DNA of 64,000 nt from Amycolatopsis orientalis DSM 40040 = KCTC 9412 (GTDB lineage: Bacteria > Actinomycetota > Actinomycetes > Mycobacteriales > Pseudonocardiaceae), in NCBI RefSeq assembly GCF_000478275.1, contig NZ_ASJB01000028.1, positions 1-64,000 of the forward strand, read 5' to 3'. The number at the start of each line of letters is the position of its first letter. Position 1 is the stretch's first letter. The position numbers were made by a program, and so were the translations under genes. Below the pieces are notes generated by a model. That model ran no database searches. It was not told where the DNA came from and saw nothing but the letters and a program-made list of their open reading frames with translations. This document shows positions 20,340 to 29,485 of the stretch, in pieces.

Positions 20340-21230
20340 ATGCACGTATTCGTCACCGGGGCGACCGGGTGGATCGGCTCGGCCGTCGTGGACGAGCTGC
20401 TCGACGCCGGGCACGAGGTCACCGGCCTCGCCCGTTCGGACACCTCGGCCGCCGCACTGGAGCGCAAGGGCGCCCGGGTGCGCCGCGGCGACCTGGACGA
20501 TCTCGACGGCATCCGCGCGGGCGCCGAAGCGGCCGAGGCCGTCGTCCACCTGGCGAACAAGCACGACTGGGCCGACCCCGCCGCGACCAACCGGGCCGAA
20601 CGGGGCGCCGTCGAAACCATCGCCGACGCGCTGACCGGAACCGGCCGGGCCTTCGTCCTCGCCGCGGGTCTCTCGACCCTGGGCAAGGGGCGCCCCGCCA
20701 CCGAAAGCGACCTCTCCCCCGCCGTCGGCCCCGATGCGCATCGCGGCGGCAGCGAGAACCTCGCGCTCGAATACGCCGAGAAGGGCATGCGGGTGATCAG
20801 TGCCCGCTTCGCGCCTTCGGTCCACGGCGCGGGCGATCACGGCTTCCTCGCGTCGATCGTCGCGGCGGCCCGTGAACACGGCGTCTCCGGCTACATCGGC
20901 GACGGCACCACGGCGTGGGCGGCGGTGCACCGCACCGACGCGGCCCGGCTCGTCCGGCTGGGCCTCGAAGGCGCGCCCACCGGCTCGCTGCTCCACGTCG
21001 TCGCCGAAGAAGCGGTCACGACAAAGGAAATCGCCGAAGCCGTCGGACGGACCCTCGGTGTCCCGGTGGTGTCCGTCGCGCCGGAGAAGGCCGCCGAGCA
21101 CTTCGGTTTCGTCGGCCGGTTCTTCGCGACGGACATGTCCGCGTCGAGTGCGCGCACCCGCGAACTCCTCAAGTGGACCGCGTACGGGCCGACCCTGGTC
21201 GAGGACATCGAAGCCGGCGCCTACTCCTGA
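20340..21230 (+). CDS. NAD(P)-dependent extended SDR, epimerase/dehydratase-like
   Basis: A 296-residue Rossmann enzyme. The N-terminal dinucleotide motif is [12 protein letters not shown], and the atypical extended-SDR pattern continues with DLDDLDGI and [10 protein letters not shown]. The usual YxxxK is replaced: SENLALEY stands where the active-site tyrosine would be, so the subgroup may act as a reductase of unusual type. AAGGAG precedes the ATG. It lies 11 bases upstream of the Darcynin-like gene in the LysR-linked operon. The substrate is not known. Confidence 0.85.
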   Translation: MHVFVTGATGWIGSAVVDELLDAGHEVTGLARSDTSAAALERKGARVRRGDLDDLDGIRAGAEAAEAVVHLANKHDWADPAATNRAERGAVETIADALTGTGRAFVLAAGLSTLGKGRPATESDLSPAVGPDAHRGGSENLALEYAEKGMRVISARFAPSVHGAGDHGFLASIVAAAREHGVSGYIGDGTTAWAAVHRTDAARLVRLGLEGAPTGSLLHVVAEEAVTTKEIAEAVGRTLGVPVVSVAPEKAAEHFGFVGRFFATDMSASSARTRELLKWTAYGPTLVEDIEAGAYS

Positions 21231-21241
21231 AAGGAATCACC

Positions 21242-21589
21242 ATGTCCGAAGTGACCGCGTTCATGCTGGTGAAGACCACGCCCGAATGGCTCGGCCTGAC
21301 GGTCGAACAACGTGTGGCGGTCTTCAAGACCGAAGTACTCCCGGCGATCGAGAGCAAGGTGAAGGGAGTCAGTTCCCGCTTCTACGACACCGAGTTCTAC
21401 TCGGCGCGGGTGACCGACGTGTGGGTGTGGGAGGCCCAGGACCATCACTCGTACCAGCTGCTCATCGAGGCGCTGCGCGAGACGCCCTTCTGGGACCAGT
21501 ACTTCGAGATCGTCGACCTTCTCGTCGGCGTCGAGAACGCGTACGCCACGAACTACGGCCTGGACGCCTACGCGAGCGTCGACGTCTGA
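21242..21589 (+). CDS. Small Darcynin-like protein
   Basis: A 115-residue soluble protein rich in aromatic residues ([41 protein letters not shown]). The pattern recalls the Darcynin family and dimeric alpha/beta-barrel-like small proteins, but this assignment is from memory of the family. GAAAGGAATC gives a good ribosome site. As the last gene of the operon it may handle the same compound as the SDR and the exporter. No catalytic motif can be named. Confidence 0.65.
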   Translation: MSEVTAFMLVKTTPEWLGLTVEQRVAVFKTEVLPAIESKVKGVSSRFYDTEFYSARVTDVWVWEAQDHHSYQLLIEALRETPFWDQYFEIVDLLVGVENAYATNYGLDAYASVDV

Positions 21590-21595
21590 GGCCAG

Positions 21596-21654
21596 AAGTC
21601 CGTGAAGGCCTCCTTCCCTACCTTGAGAGTAGGGAAGGAGGCCTTCACGGACTT
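21596..21654. repeat. Family A palindrome between convergent genes
   Basis: Perfect 25-base arms (21596-21620 and 21630-21654) surround a nine-base loop. The arm contains GTGAAGGCCTCCTTCCC. It begins seven bases after the Darcynin-like stop and ends nine bases short of the opposing peptidase stop. Confidence 0.9.
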
Positions 21655-21663
21655 GCGCCTTGA

Positions 21664-23298
21664 TCAGGCAGTGGCGGTTTCGAACGGCTGGACGTTCGGC
21701 TGGAACACCTGACCGTTGGCCGGGACCTTCAGATCGATCAGGTAGTCGGCCGTCACCTTGTCCACCCCGAGCGAGTCACCCAGGATGCAGTGCCCGAAGG
21801 CGTCGACCGACAGCAGCCGGGCGTTGCCCAGCTCGGCGGCCATCCGCTTCGAGAACAGGTACTGGGTCGCCGGGTCGTAGTAGTTGCCGACGACCAGCAC
21901 CGGGGTGTCGGTCTTGGCCTGCCACGGGCCGCGGTAGACGTCCGGGTTCTTCGCCGGCCACACCGGGCAGCCCGCGATGTCGGCGAACGCCTGGTAGCGA
22001 CCGAAAGTGGGCGATTCCTTCTCCCACTTCGCGGCGATCTCGGGAACCTTCTCCTGCTTGATCGTGATCTTCTTGTCCGAGCAGTTCACGGCGAAGTAGG
22101 AGTCGTCACCGGTGTACGGGCTGTCCGGGTCCGCGTCGGCCCGCCCGTTCACACCCGACCGCAGCACCTTCAGCTCGACGGCCTGCGCCGTCTGCGTCTG
22201 CGCCGCCGGCGGGTGGATGACGTTGTACAGCGCCTGCAGGTCGTCGGCCAGCGCCGGGAACGACGACGGCGAATACAGCACACCGGAGACCGTGCCGGTG
22301 AACGTGTTGATGTCGTAGCCGCTGCCGTCCGGCAGCTTGATCGGCTGCTGGCGCAGGTACGTGCGGAGTTCGTCGAACTTCTCCCGCGGCGTACCCGAGC
22401 TGAACGAGCACTTCGGCCCGACCTGCGCGCACTTGCGCAGGAACGCGTCCAGCGCGATCTCGAACCCGCGAGCGCGCTCGCGGTCGTACTGCACGCCGTC
22501 GCTGGTGCGCAGCGCCGGGTCGACGTTGCCGTCGATGACGATCGCGCGGCTCTGCTTCGGGAACATCGACGTGTACGTCGACCCGATCAGGGTCCCGTAC
22601 GAGAAGCCGACGAAGGTCAGCTTCTGGTCGCCGACGGCCGCCCGCATCTTGTCGAGGTCACGCACGACGTCCTTGGTGGACATGTGGTTCAGCAGCGCGC
22701 CGGCGTTGTTCTTGCAGAACTGGCCGTAGTCGCGGTAGGACGCCAGCGTGCCGGAGATCTCCTGCCGCGAAAGCGGTACGGGGATCTGCGCGGCGAAGAC
22801 GTCGTCCGCGTCCTCCTGCGTGGTGAAGCATTTGAGCGGGTTGCTAGCCCCGACGCCGCGCGGGTCGAACCCGATCAGGTCGAACCGGTCCAGCACCTGC
22901 GGCTGGAAGTAGTTCGCCGCGCCGATCGGCATCCGGAACCCGGAGCCGCCGGGGCCGCCGGGGTTGAGGAACAGCGAGCCGATCTTCTTGTCCGGCGTCT
23001 TCGCCGCCCGCTTCAGCATCGCGATGTCGATGGTGCCGAGCGCCGCGTTGTCGTGGTCGATCGGCACGCGATACCGCGCGCAGCTGTAGAACTTCACCTG
23101 ATCGGCGGGAACGCCCCGGATCTGGTCCGCCGTGCAGGCGCCCCAGGTCACCGGCGCCGTCGCGCCGACCTGGGCGGCCGATGTCCCGGTCTCCTGGTCG
23201 GCGGCCGCCGTTCCGGGCATCCCGGTCAGCGCGGCGCCGGCCACGAGTGCCCCTACCAGTGCGAAACCGCGCACCGGCCTCCTTGTGGATCTCGGCAA
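21664..23298 (-). CDS. Secreted tripeptidyl-aminopeptidase-type alpha/beta hydrolase
   Basis: A 544-residue exported peptidase. The TTG at 23298 is preceded by GGGAGGAG at seven bases and yields a standard signal peptide (PRSTRRPVRGF, hydrophobic core, AAAD). The oxyanion region is LFLNPGGPGGSGF, the nucleophile lies in GFSYGTLIG, and the C-terminal TAP-like part has VVGNYYDPATQYLFSKRM and the histidine FGHCI. These are the features of Streptomyces tripeptidyl aminopeptidases and SlpD/SlpE proteins. It probably trims peptides outside the cell. Confidence 0.9.
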   Translation of the reverse strand: MPRSTRRPVRGFALVGALVAGAALTGMPGTAAADQETGTSAAQVGATAPVTWGACTADQIRGVPADQVKFYSCARYRVPIDHDNAALGTIDIAMLKRAAKTPDKKIGSLFLNPGGPGGSGFRMPIGAANYFQPQVLDRFDLIGFDPRGVGASNPLKCFTTQEDADDVFAAQIPVPLSRQEISGTLASYRDYGQFCKNNAGALLNHMSTKDVVRDLDKMRAAVGDQKLTFVGFSYGTLIGSTYTSMFPKQSRAIVIDGNVDPALRTSDGVQYDRERARGFEIALDAFLRKCAQVGPKCSFSSGTPREKFDELRTYLRQQPIKLPDGSGYDINTFTGTVSGVLYSPSSFPALADDLQALYNVIHPPAAQTQTAQAVELKVLRSGVNGRADADPDSPYTGDDSYFAVNCSDKKITIKQEKVPEIAAKWEKESPTFGRYQAFADIAGCPVWPAKNPDVYRGPWQAKTDTPVLVVGNYYDPATQYLFSKRMAAELGNARLLSVDAFGHCILGDSLGVDKVTADYLIDLKVPANGQVFQPNVQPFETATA

Positions 23299-23430
23299 AA
23301 CGACTCCTCCCTCGGCTGGCGACATGCCGGAACATGTCGCGCGATGCGCCGCCGACGTCACGGCGCGTAACACCAAGCGAGCCTCGCACAAGCCGGTAAC
23401 CCAGTCACCGGCCGAAAGGATGGTACGAAC

Positions 23431-23907
23431 CTATCGAGTGGTGGTCTTTAACTCGAAAATCGGTAACGCACGGCGAGCGGACTCCTCCTCCATGGAGTAG
23501 CCCGGCCAGAAGTCCAGCAGGAGCCTCCACATCGCGTCGCGCTCCTCGCCGACGAGTTCCCTGGCTTTGACCGGGATCTCCTTGCCCGCCAGCGCGACGA
23601 CCGCGTCGGGCCGCGAACGCAGGTTGTACGTCCACGCGGGATCGTTCGGCCTCCCCCAGTTGGAGCCGACGAGCACGATGTCGCCCTCGTGCGGGAAGTA
23701 CAACAGGTTGGTGTCGCGGGGCAGCCCGGTCTTCCGGCCGGTCGTGGTCAGCCGCAGGGAAGGGAGCCCGGCCATCGCGACCAGGCTCACCTTCCCCTTG
23801 AACAGGCGGTGGAGTTTCTTGTCCACCCAGATGATCCCGCCCGCGAGCTTCATCAGCCACGGTTTCGTGCCGAGCGCGCGGGCGAGGAACGTGAGAGGGT
23901 TAGCCAC
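23431..23907 (-). CDS. Deazaflavin (F420)-dependent nitroreductase-family protein
   Basis: A 158-residue split-barrel protein of the DDN family. LRLTTTGRKTGLPRDTNLLYFPHEGDIVLVGSNWG is the characteristic F420-binding region in pattern (TTGRKTG, then a strand with G-S-x-x-G). The GTG start lies inside the end of egtD (overlap 8 bases), so it is translationally coupled to the ergothioneine operon. Mycobacterial relatives reduce nitroimidazoles and quinones with F420H2. Its place after egtD suggests a redox-protection role, but this is inferred. Confidence 0.85.
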   Translation of the reverse strand: MANPLTFLARALGTKPWLMKLAGGIIWVDKKLHRLFKGKVSLVAMAGLPSLRLTTTGRKTGLPRDTNLLYFPHEGDIVLVGSNWGRPNDPAWTYNLRSRPDAVVALAGKEIPVKARELVGEERDAMWRLLLDFWPGYSMEEESARRALPIFELKTTTR

Positions 23908-24877
23908 GCACAGATCTTGCCAGGCTCACCCCGAACCGCGATTCCGAGTCCGTCCACCATTTCTCCACCGCGAATCCGGCTTCGGCCAGCTCGGCGGCGA
24001 TACCCTCCTGCCGGAACTTCGCGGAGATCTCCGTGCGCACGTACTCGCCCTCGGCGAATTTCACCCTCAGATCGGCGCCAGGGATATCGACGGTCATCGA
24101 CTCACGGGCACGCAGGCGCATTTCGATCCATTCGTTCTCCTCGTCCCAATACGAGACGTGGTCGAAGGCGGCCGGATCGAAATTCGCGCCGAGGCCGTTG
24201 TTGATCACGTGGAGCATGTTGCGGTTGAACTCGGCGGTGACCCCGGCCGCGTCGTCGTAGGCGCGTTCCAGCGTTTCCCGGTCCTTCACCAGGTCCGTCC
24301 CGAGAAGGAGCCACTCGCCTTCGTCGAGCACTTCGCGGACCGAGCGCAGGAAGGTGGCGCGATCGGCGGGCAGGAAATTGCCGATCGTGCCGCCGAGGAA
24401 GACCACCAGCCGGGGCCGGTCCCCCGGCAGCAGGTCGAGGTGCCGGGTGAAGTCCCCGACCACGCCGCGGACTTCGAGGGCCGGGTAGTCGGCCGTGATG
24501 GCTTCCGCGGCTTCGGCGAGCGCGGTTTCGGAGACGTCGAGCGGCACGAACTCCTTCAGTGTGCCGTGGCTCGTGAGCGCGTCGAGCAGGAGCCGGGTCT
24601 TCTCACTCGACCCGGAACCGAGTTCGACGAGCGTGTGCGCGCCGGAGCTTTCCGCGATCTCGCCGCCGCGCGCGGCGAGCACCTCCCGTTCGCTGCGGGT
24701 CGGGTAGTACTCGGGCAACGTGGTGATCTTCTCGAACAGTTCGCTGCCGCGCGCGTCGTAGAACCACTTGGGCGACAACCACTTCTGGTCGGACTCCAGT
24801 CCGGTGCGGACGTCCGCGCGCAGCTGCTCGGTGATGTCCGACTCGCTGTGGTGTACGTCGAGATCCACTTCGGTCAT
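23900..24877 (-). CDS. egtD: L-histidine N-alpha-methyltransferase EgtD
   Basis: A 325-residue SAM-dependent enzyme that trimethylates histidine to hercynine, the first step of ergothioneine synthesis. Recognisable blocks are GLESDQKWLSPKWFYDARGSELFE at the N-terminus in pattern, the SAM site LVELGSGSSEKTRLLL, FLGGTIGNFLP, and RNMLHVINNGLGANFD, which contributes to histidine binding. Its ATG overlaps the egtC stop by four bases (ATGA), giving coupled translation in egtABCD. Confidence 0.97.
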   Translation of the reverse strand: MTEVDLDVHHSESDITEQLRADVRTGLESDQKWLSPKWFYDARGSELFEKITTLPEYYPTRSEREVLAARGGEIAESSGAHTLVELGSGSSEKTRLLLDALTSHGTLKEFVPLDVSETALAEAAEAITADYPALEVRGVVGDFTRHLDLLPGDRPRLVVFLGGTIGNFLPADRATFLRSVREVLDEGEWLLLGTDLVKDRETLERAYDDAAGVTAEFNRNMLHVINNGLGANFDPAAFDHVSYWDEENEWIEMRLRARESMTVDIPGADLRVKFAEGEYVRTEISAKFRQEGIAAELAEAGFAVEKWWTDSESRFGVSLARSVRG

Positions 24878-25656
24878 CGTGCCTCAGGGCTCCGATCGGC
24901 TTCGAGGGCGAGGTTTTCTTCCAGGGCGACGATCTCCACGCCGTCGCCGGTGACCCGGACGGCGTGGTGTTCGGGAACGGGTGTCCAGCCGGGACCGTCG
25001 TCGCACGGTTCGGACGCGACGAGGACGCCGCCACCGGTGTCCCGATAGGACAGGGAATGCGTCCAGGCGGTGCCGAGGAGCGTGCTCCCGTCCGTCAGCA
25101 GGAAGTTGAGCCGTGATCCCGGCCCGGCTTCCTCGACGGCGCGGGTCAGCCACGTGACGGCCGCGAGCGGGTCTTCGCCCGCTTCGAGCCGCTCGCGCAG
25201 CAAAGCCCACAGCAGCACCGAATCGGTCGTCGCCTCCAGCGTCAGCAGGCGGGTGACCGGGAGTTTCGCGGCCAGTTCGGCCATCGAATCCGGCCAGCCC
25301 CTGATCAGCCCGTTGTGACTGAAGAGGTACCGGCCGCCGGTGAACGGCGCGGTGGCCGCCTCGACCACCGGCATCCCCGTCGTGCCGTTGCGGACCGCCG
25401 CCATGAAGGCGGGCGACCGCACCGACCCGGCCAGCGCGGGCAGGTCCCCGTCCGTCCACAGGGGAGCGGACCGGCGCAGGCGCAGCGGCTCCGGGCCCTC
25501 GGCGTACCAGCCGAGGCCGTAGCCGTCCGCGTTGACCGAACCGCCGCCCCGCATGTCGGCCGGGGCGTAGGACTGTACGAGCAGGGAATGAGGGGCATGG
25601 AAGAGCACTTCGGCGGGCGAACGCGGCTCACCGAGATACGCGAGATGACGGCACAT
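24874..25656 (-). CDS. egtC: Gamma-glutamyl hercynylcysteine sulfoxide hydrolase EgtC
   Basis: A 260-residue class II glutamine-amidotransferase-type hydrolase. The mature N-terminal nucleophile is Cys2 (MCRHLAYLG), and NADGYGLGWY and FSHNGLI are the conserved core. EgtC removes the glutamyl group from the EgtB product. The ATG follows egtB by five bases. It is coupled to egtD by an ATGA overlap. Confidence 0.96.
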   Translation of the reverse strand: MCRHLAYLGEPRSPAEVLFHAPHSLLVQSYAPADMRGGGSVNADGYGLGWYAEGPEPLRLRRSAPLWTDGDLPALAGSVRSPAFMAAVRNGTTGMPVVEAATAPFTGGRYLFSHNGLIRGWPDSMAELAAKLPVTRLLTLEATTDSVLLWALLRERLEAGEDPLAAVTWLTRAVEEAGPGSRLNFLLTDGSTLLGTAWTHSLSYRDTGGGVLVASEPCDDGPGWTPVPEHHAVRVTGDGVEIVALEENLALEADRSPEAR

Positions 25657-25661
25657 GCCGC

Positions 25662-27011
25662 TCAGCCCACCTCGCCCGGTCGCGCGTCCCTGGCACAGCG
25701 GAACCCGGAGAAGATCTGCCGCCGGATGGGATGGTCCCAGTTGCGGAACGTGCCGCGGATGGCCGCCGCGTCCGTGCCGAACGAGCCGCCGCGCAGGATC
25801 CGGTAGTCGCCGCCGAAGAACACTTCGGAGTACTCCCGGTACGGGAACGCCGCGAATCCCGGATACGCCTCGAACCCGCTGCTGGTCCACTCCCAGACGT
25901 CCCCGATCAGCTGGTGCACGCCCAGCGGCGACGCCCCCGCCGGATACGCGCCCACTTCCGCGGGCCGCAGGTGCCGCTGCCCGAGATTGGCGTGCTCGGG
26001 GGTGGGTTCCTCGTCGCCCCAGGGGAACCGGCGCGAACGGCCGGTCGCCGGGTCGAACCGGGCCGCCTTCTCCCATTCCGGTTCCGTGGGCAGGCGCTTG
26101 CCCGCCCAGGCGGCGTACGCCTCGGCCTCGTGGAAGGAAACGTGGACCACCGGCTCCGCGGCGGGCACCTTCTCGTGGACGCCGAACCGCGTGCGCCACC
26201 AGCCGTCCTGCTCGCGCTTCCAGAAACGTGGTGCGTTGATCCCGTGCTCGCTCCGGTACGCCCAGCCTCGCTCGCTCCACCACTTCGGGTCCTGATAGCC
26301 GCCGGAGTCGAGGAACTCGGTGTAGGCCCCGCAGGTGACCGGTGTGGTGTCGATGAAGAACGCCTCCACCGCGACCTCGTGCGCCGGGCGCTCGTTGTCC
26401 AGCGCCCAGGGTTCCGCCGAGGTGCCCATGGTGAAGGCCCCGCCGGGGACGAGGACCTCGGCCGGCAGCCGCCCGGACCGCGCGGACGGCGGAGCGGGCG
26501 CGTGCAGCACCGGATCGCCCTTGCGGAGCTGGTGGGTGGCCAGCATCGTCTCGTCGTGCTGCTGCTCGTGCTGGGTGATCATGCCGAAGGCGAAGGCGTC
26601 CTGGGTGAGCCGCCTGCCTTGCAGTGGAACGTTTTCCAGGATGTCGAAGGACTTCTCCCGTACCTCGCTGACGTATTTGCGCGCCTCTTCCGGGCCCAGC
26701 AACGGCAACTCCGGTCGATCGGCGCGGGCGTGCTGGAACGCGTCGTAGATGTCGTCGATGTCCGGGCGCAGCGCCTCGCGGCCGCCGACGTCACGGACCA
26801 GCCAGAGTTCTTCCTGGCTGCCGATATGCGCCAGATCCCAGACCAGCGGGGACATCAGCTTCGAATGCTGGCGGACCAGCTCTTCGTCGTCGATGTCGGT
26901 CAGCGCGACACTGCGCTCGCGGGCTCTGGTGAGCGCCTCGGCCGCGTGGGCCCGCAGGTCTTGCGGGCTCAGCGCGCGAAGCGGGTTGGTCTCGATGCTT
27001 TCCACGCTCAT
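25662..27011 (-). CDS. egtB: Hercynine oxygenase EgtB
   Basis: A 449-residue non-haem iron enzyme that joins gamma-glutamylcysteine to hercynine as the sulfoxide. The N-terminal DinB-like part supplies the iron site HEQQHDE (H148, H152, E154) plus an upstream histidine in WDLAHIG. The C-terminal FGE-sulfatase domain has VPGGAFTMGTS, WEKAAR and WEWTSSGF, and RNWDHPIRRQIFSGFRCARD closes it in pattern. The ATG overlaps the egtA stop by four bases. Confidence 0.97.
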   Translation of the reverse strand: MSVESIETNPLRALSPQDLRAHAAEALTRARERSVALTDIDDEELVRQHSKLMSPLVWDLAHIGSQEELWLVRDVGGREALRPDIDDIYDAFQHARADRPELPLLGPEEARKYVSEVREKSFDILENVPLQGRRLTQDAFAFGMITQHEQQHDETMLATHQLRKGDPVLHAPAPPSARSGRLPAEVLVPGGAFTMGTSAEPWALDNERPAHEVAVEAFFIDTTPVTCGAYTEFLDSGGYQDPKWWSERGWAYRSEHGINAPRFWKREQDGWWRTRFGVHEKVPAAEPVVHVSFHEAEAYAAWAGKRLPTEPEWEKAARFDPATGRSRRFPWGDEEPTPEHANLGQRHLRPAEVGAYPAGASPLGVHQLIGDVWEWTSSGFEAYPGFAAFPYREYSEVFFGGDYRILRGGSFGTDAAAIRGTFRNWDHPIRRQIFSGFRCARDARPGEVG

Positions 27012-28270
27012 GACTGGTGACTCCTCGAACCGTGCACGAGGGACTGCACGCCCTCGCTGATCTCGGTGATGCTCTCCGGCGGCAGACCGGTCATGCCGAG
27101 TTCGGCACAACCGAGGTCCACCACCTCGCTCGCGACGGCCGCGATCGCCCGGTCGGCGAGGCCGAACCGGGCCGCGCACTCCCATCTGCCCATGACCGGT
27201 TCGCACAGTTCGAGCACTTTGTCCACTGTGGACGGGCGTGCGAGCAGGGCGGTCAGCAGGGCCACCGGATGCAGCCACCTGGCGGCGGGCTGCGCGTCCA
27301 GGTAGCGGATCTCCAGGTACCCCTGTGGACGGACCGGCGTGAAGAAGGTCGTCAGGTGGTAGGCCAGGTCGTGCTCGGTCGGCTTGCCGAGTCCGGCGCC
27401 CGCGCCCCTTCCGTCGATCCAGTCGGCGAAAGTCAGCGAATCGGGCGCGTCCCAGCCACCGTCGCGGCCGGGCAGCACCATCAGCGGGGTGTCGAGGATC
27501 CGGCGTGCCCACTCCCCCGCCGGATCCCGGCCCGGCTCCGCCGAGCGGGTCCGGGCCTTCTCGGTGTCCATCACGGCCAGCCAGCGCGCGGACGCGTGGC
27601 CGGTGTCGCGTCCGGCGTGGACCCGGGAATTGGCGAAGGTGGCGAGCAAGGGCGGACCGAGGGCGTGGACGGCGGCCCAGCGGGTGGCCAGATCGCCTTC
27701 CTCGCCGGCGTCCACACAGACCTGCAGGCCCGCCGTGCTGCACATCATCGTCGCGCCGCCCTCGCCCATCGGGGCGAAGCGGCGTTCCATGGCGGCGTAG
27801 CGGGGTGTGCCCAGTTTGCGGGCGGGGGCACGAAACCTGTCTATCCCGCTGTCGCCGAGGTGCAGGCCTCGGGCGGCGAGAAGGTCTTGGAGATGGGCCA
27901 GATCGGCCGAGACGACGGCGTCCAGGTGGCGCAGCGTGGTCTGGGGTTGAGCGGAGATCTCCACCTGACATCCGGGCTCGAGGCTCAGTGGTGAACCTGC
28001 CGGAAGCGGGAGGGCGGGGCTGTCGGGGCGCAACGTCCGCGGGGTGTGCGGGCCGAGCGCGGCGGCGAGATCGTCGGGTTCGAGGGGCCGGGCGGGCTCG
28101 TCGGCGTAGTGCACGGTGTACTCCAGCTCTACGCCGAGAAGTCTCGGTGGCCCGTGTTTGAAGCACACGGAAGCCACATACGCCTCACCTTCGGCGCGGT
28201 CCGAAAGGACCTTCGCCGTCGCGTTCGACGCGCTCCCGGACTTCTCGGGGAAATCATGAACAGTAGTCAT
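27008..28270 (-). CDS. egtA: Glutamate-cysteine ligase EgtA
   Basis: A 420-residue ATP-dependent ligase making gamma-glutamylcysteine for ergothioneine. The glutamate-cysteine ligase family 2 features are GVELEYTVHY in the first strand, EPGCQVEISAQP, and MMCSTAGLQVCVDAG. It is the first gene of egtABCD. About 130 bases separate it from the LysR gene upstream on the same strand; this stretch must hold the operon promoter but I could not define it. An EgtE lyase is not in the window. Confidence 0.95.
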   Translation of the reverse strand: MTTVHDFPEKSGSASNATAKVLSDRAEGEAYVASVCFKHGPPRLLGVELEYTVHYADEPARPLEPDDLAAALGPHTPRTLRPDSPALPLPAGSPLSLEPGCQVEISAQPQTTLRHLDAVVSADLAHLQDLLAARGLHLGDSGIDRFRAPARKLGTPRYAAMERRFAPMGEGGATMMCSTAGLQVCVDAGEEGDLATRWAAVHALGPPLLATFANSRVHAGRDTGHASARWLAVMDTEKARTRSAEPGRDPAGEWARRILDTPLMVLPGRDGGWDAPDSLTFADWIDGRGAGAGLGKPTEHDLAYHLTTFFTPVRPQGYLEIRYLDAQPAARWLHPVALLTALLARPSTVDKVLELCEPVMGRWECAARFGLADRAIAAVASEVVDLGCAELGMTGLPPESITEISEGVQSLVHGSRSHQS

Positions 28271-28400
28271 CTTTCCGCCGTCCAGTCGGTTGTCCGATCA
28301 CTGAGAAACCTTGACTTCGGACGCTACACGCGGGGTCCGACAAATTCAGGTCGGTTCTTACCGGGCAGGATCGCCGGACCACCACTCAGGACAGGACGAG

Positions 28401-29324
28401 TCAGGGCAAAGCGGGCTCCGTGCCCAGGCCCAGCGCCGCCGCCGCGGTACGGACCGCCTCGATCACCAGCTGCAGGGCCTGCCGCCGCGACGACGTCGTC
28501 CGGTAGGCGATCGAAACCGTTCGGAGCAAGGGTGTGGTCAACGCGACAACGTCGATCCCCGGCGGCCGCAGACCGAGCCCGAGATCGGACACGAGGGTTA
28601 CCCCGAGCCCCGCCCGGACCATCGCCATCGCCGTCGACTGCTCTTCCACCTCGTGGTTGATCTTGGGTTCGAACCCGTGCCGGTGACAGGCGGTGCGCAC
28701 CGCCCGGCCGAAATGACTCTTCGGGCTGGCGAGGATCCACGGGTGCTCCGCCAGTTCGAGCAGTGACGCGCTGCCGTTGGGGACGGCGCCGGACGGCACC
28801 GCGGCGTGCAGCCGTTCGACCGCGATCACCGCGCGCTCCAGGCCGGCGTCCCACGGCATCGGCGCGTCGGAGTAGTCGATCACGAACGACAGGTCCAGTT
28901 CACCGTCGCGGACGGCGTCGGCGGTGTCCTCGGGCGCCAGTTCCCGCGTCCGCACCTGGATGCCCGGATGGTCGCCCGCGAGCGCGGCCAGAGCGTGCGG
29001 GAGAAGCCCGGAGGCGACCGAAGCCCACACCCCGGCCATCAGCCGGACCGAGACGGTCGACTGGGCCTCCTCCAGCGCCAGCGTCGCCCGCTCGACCGAG
29101 CCCAGGATCTCCTCGGCGTGCTCGGTCAGCAGAAGCCCCAGTTCGGTCAGCTGCACCCGTCTGCCGAATCGTTCGAACAGCTTCGCACCCACGTCCCGTT
29201 CCAACTGAGCCAGCTGCTGCGACACCGCCGACGCGGTGTAATGCAGTGACGCGGCGGCCGCCGTGACGGTGCCGCGCCTGCTCAGCTCGCGCAGCATCCG
29301 CAGGCGGTGCAACGAAAGCTCCAT
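28401..29324 (-). CDS. LysR-family transcriptional regulator
   Basis: A 307-residue regulator starting at the ATG at 29324. The N-terminal helix-turn-helix MELSLHRLRMLRELSRRG in pattern, then AAAASLHYTASAVSQQLAQLE, is classical LysR. The effector domain follows. It is divergent from the amino-acid dehydrogenase, 161 bases away, and probably regulates it. Its own 3' end runs toward egtA. The effector is unknown; an amino or keto acid is a reasonable guess. Confidence 0.92.
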   Translation of the reverse strand: MELSLHRLRMLRELSRRGTVTAAAASLHYTASAVSQQLAQLERDVGAKLFERFGRRVQLTELGLLLTEHAEEILGSVERATLALEEAQSTVSVRLMAGVWASVASGLLPHALAALAGDHPGIQVRTRELAPEDTADAVRDGELDLSFVIDYSDAPMPWDAGLERAVIAVERLHAAVPSGAVPNGSASLLELAEHPWILASPKSHFGRAVRTACHRHGFEPKINHEVEEQSTAMAMVRAGLGVTLVSDLGLGLRPPGIDVVALTTPLLRTVSIAYRTTSSRRQALQLVIEAVRTAAAALGLGTEPALP

Positions 29325-29485
29325 GTCCCCAACGTAAACGGGCGCGGTTGCGGATGCCGGATGACGCGTTACACCAGTTTCTCTGCACGACATCGTTCAG
29401 ATTCGGTAAATGGACGCCCGCGCCCGCCGGGGCGCACCCTCGGAAGTGGCGCAGGACGAACCCGAACCCCGAAGGAGGTGGCCGC

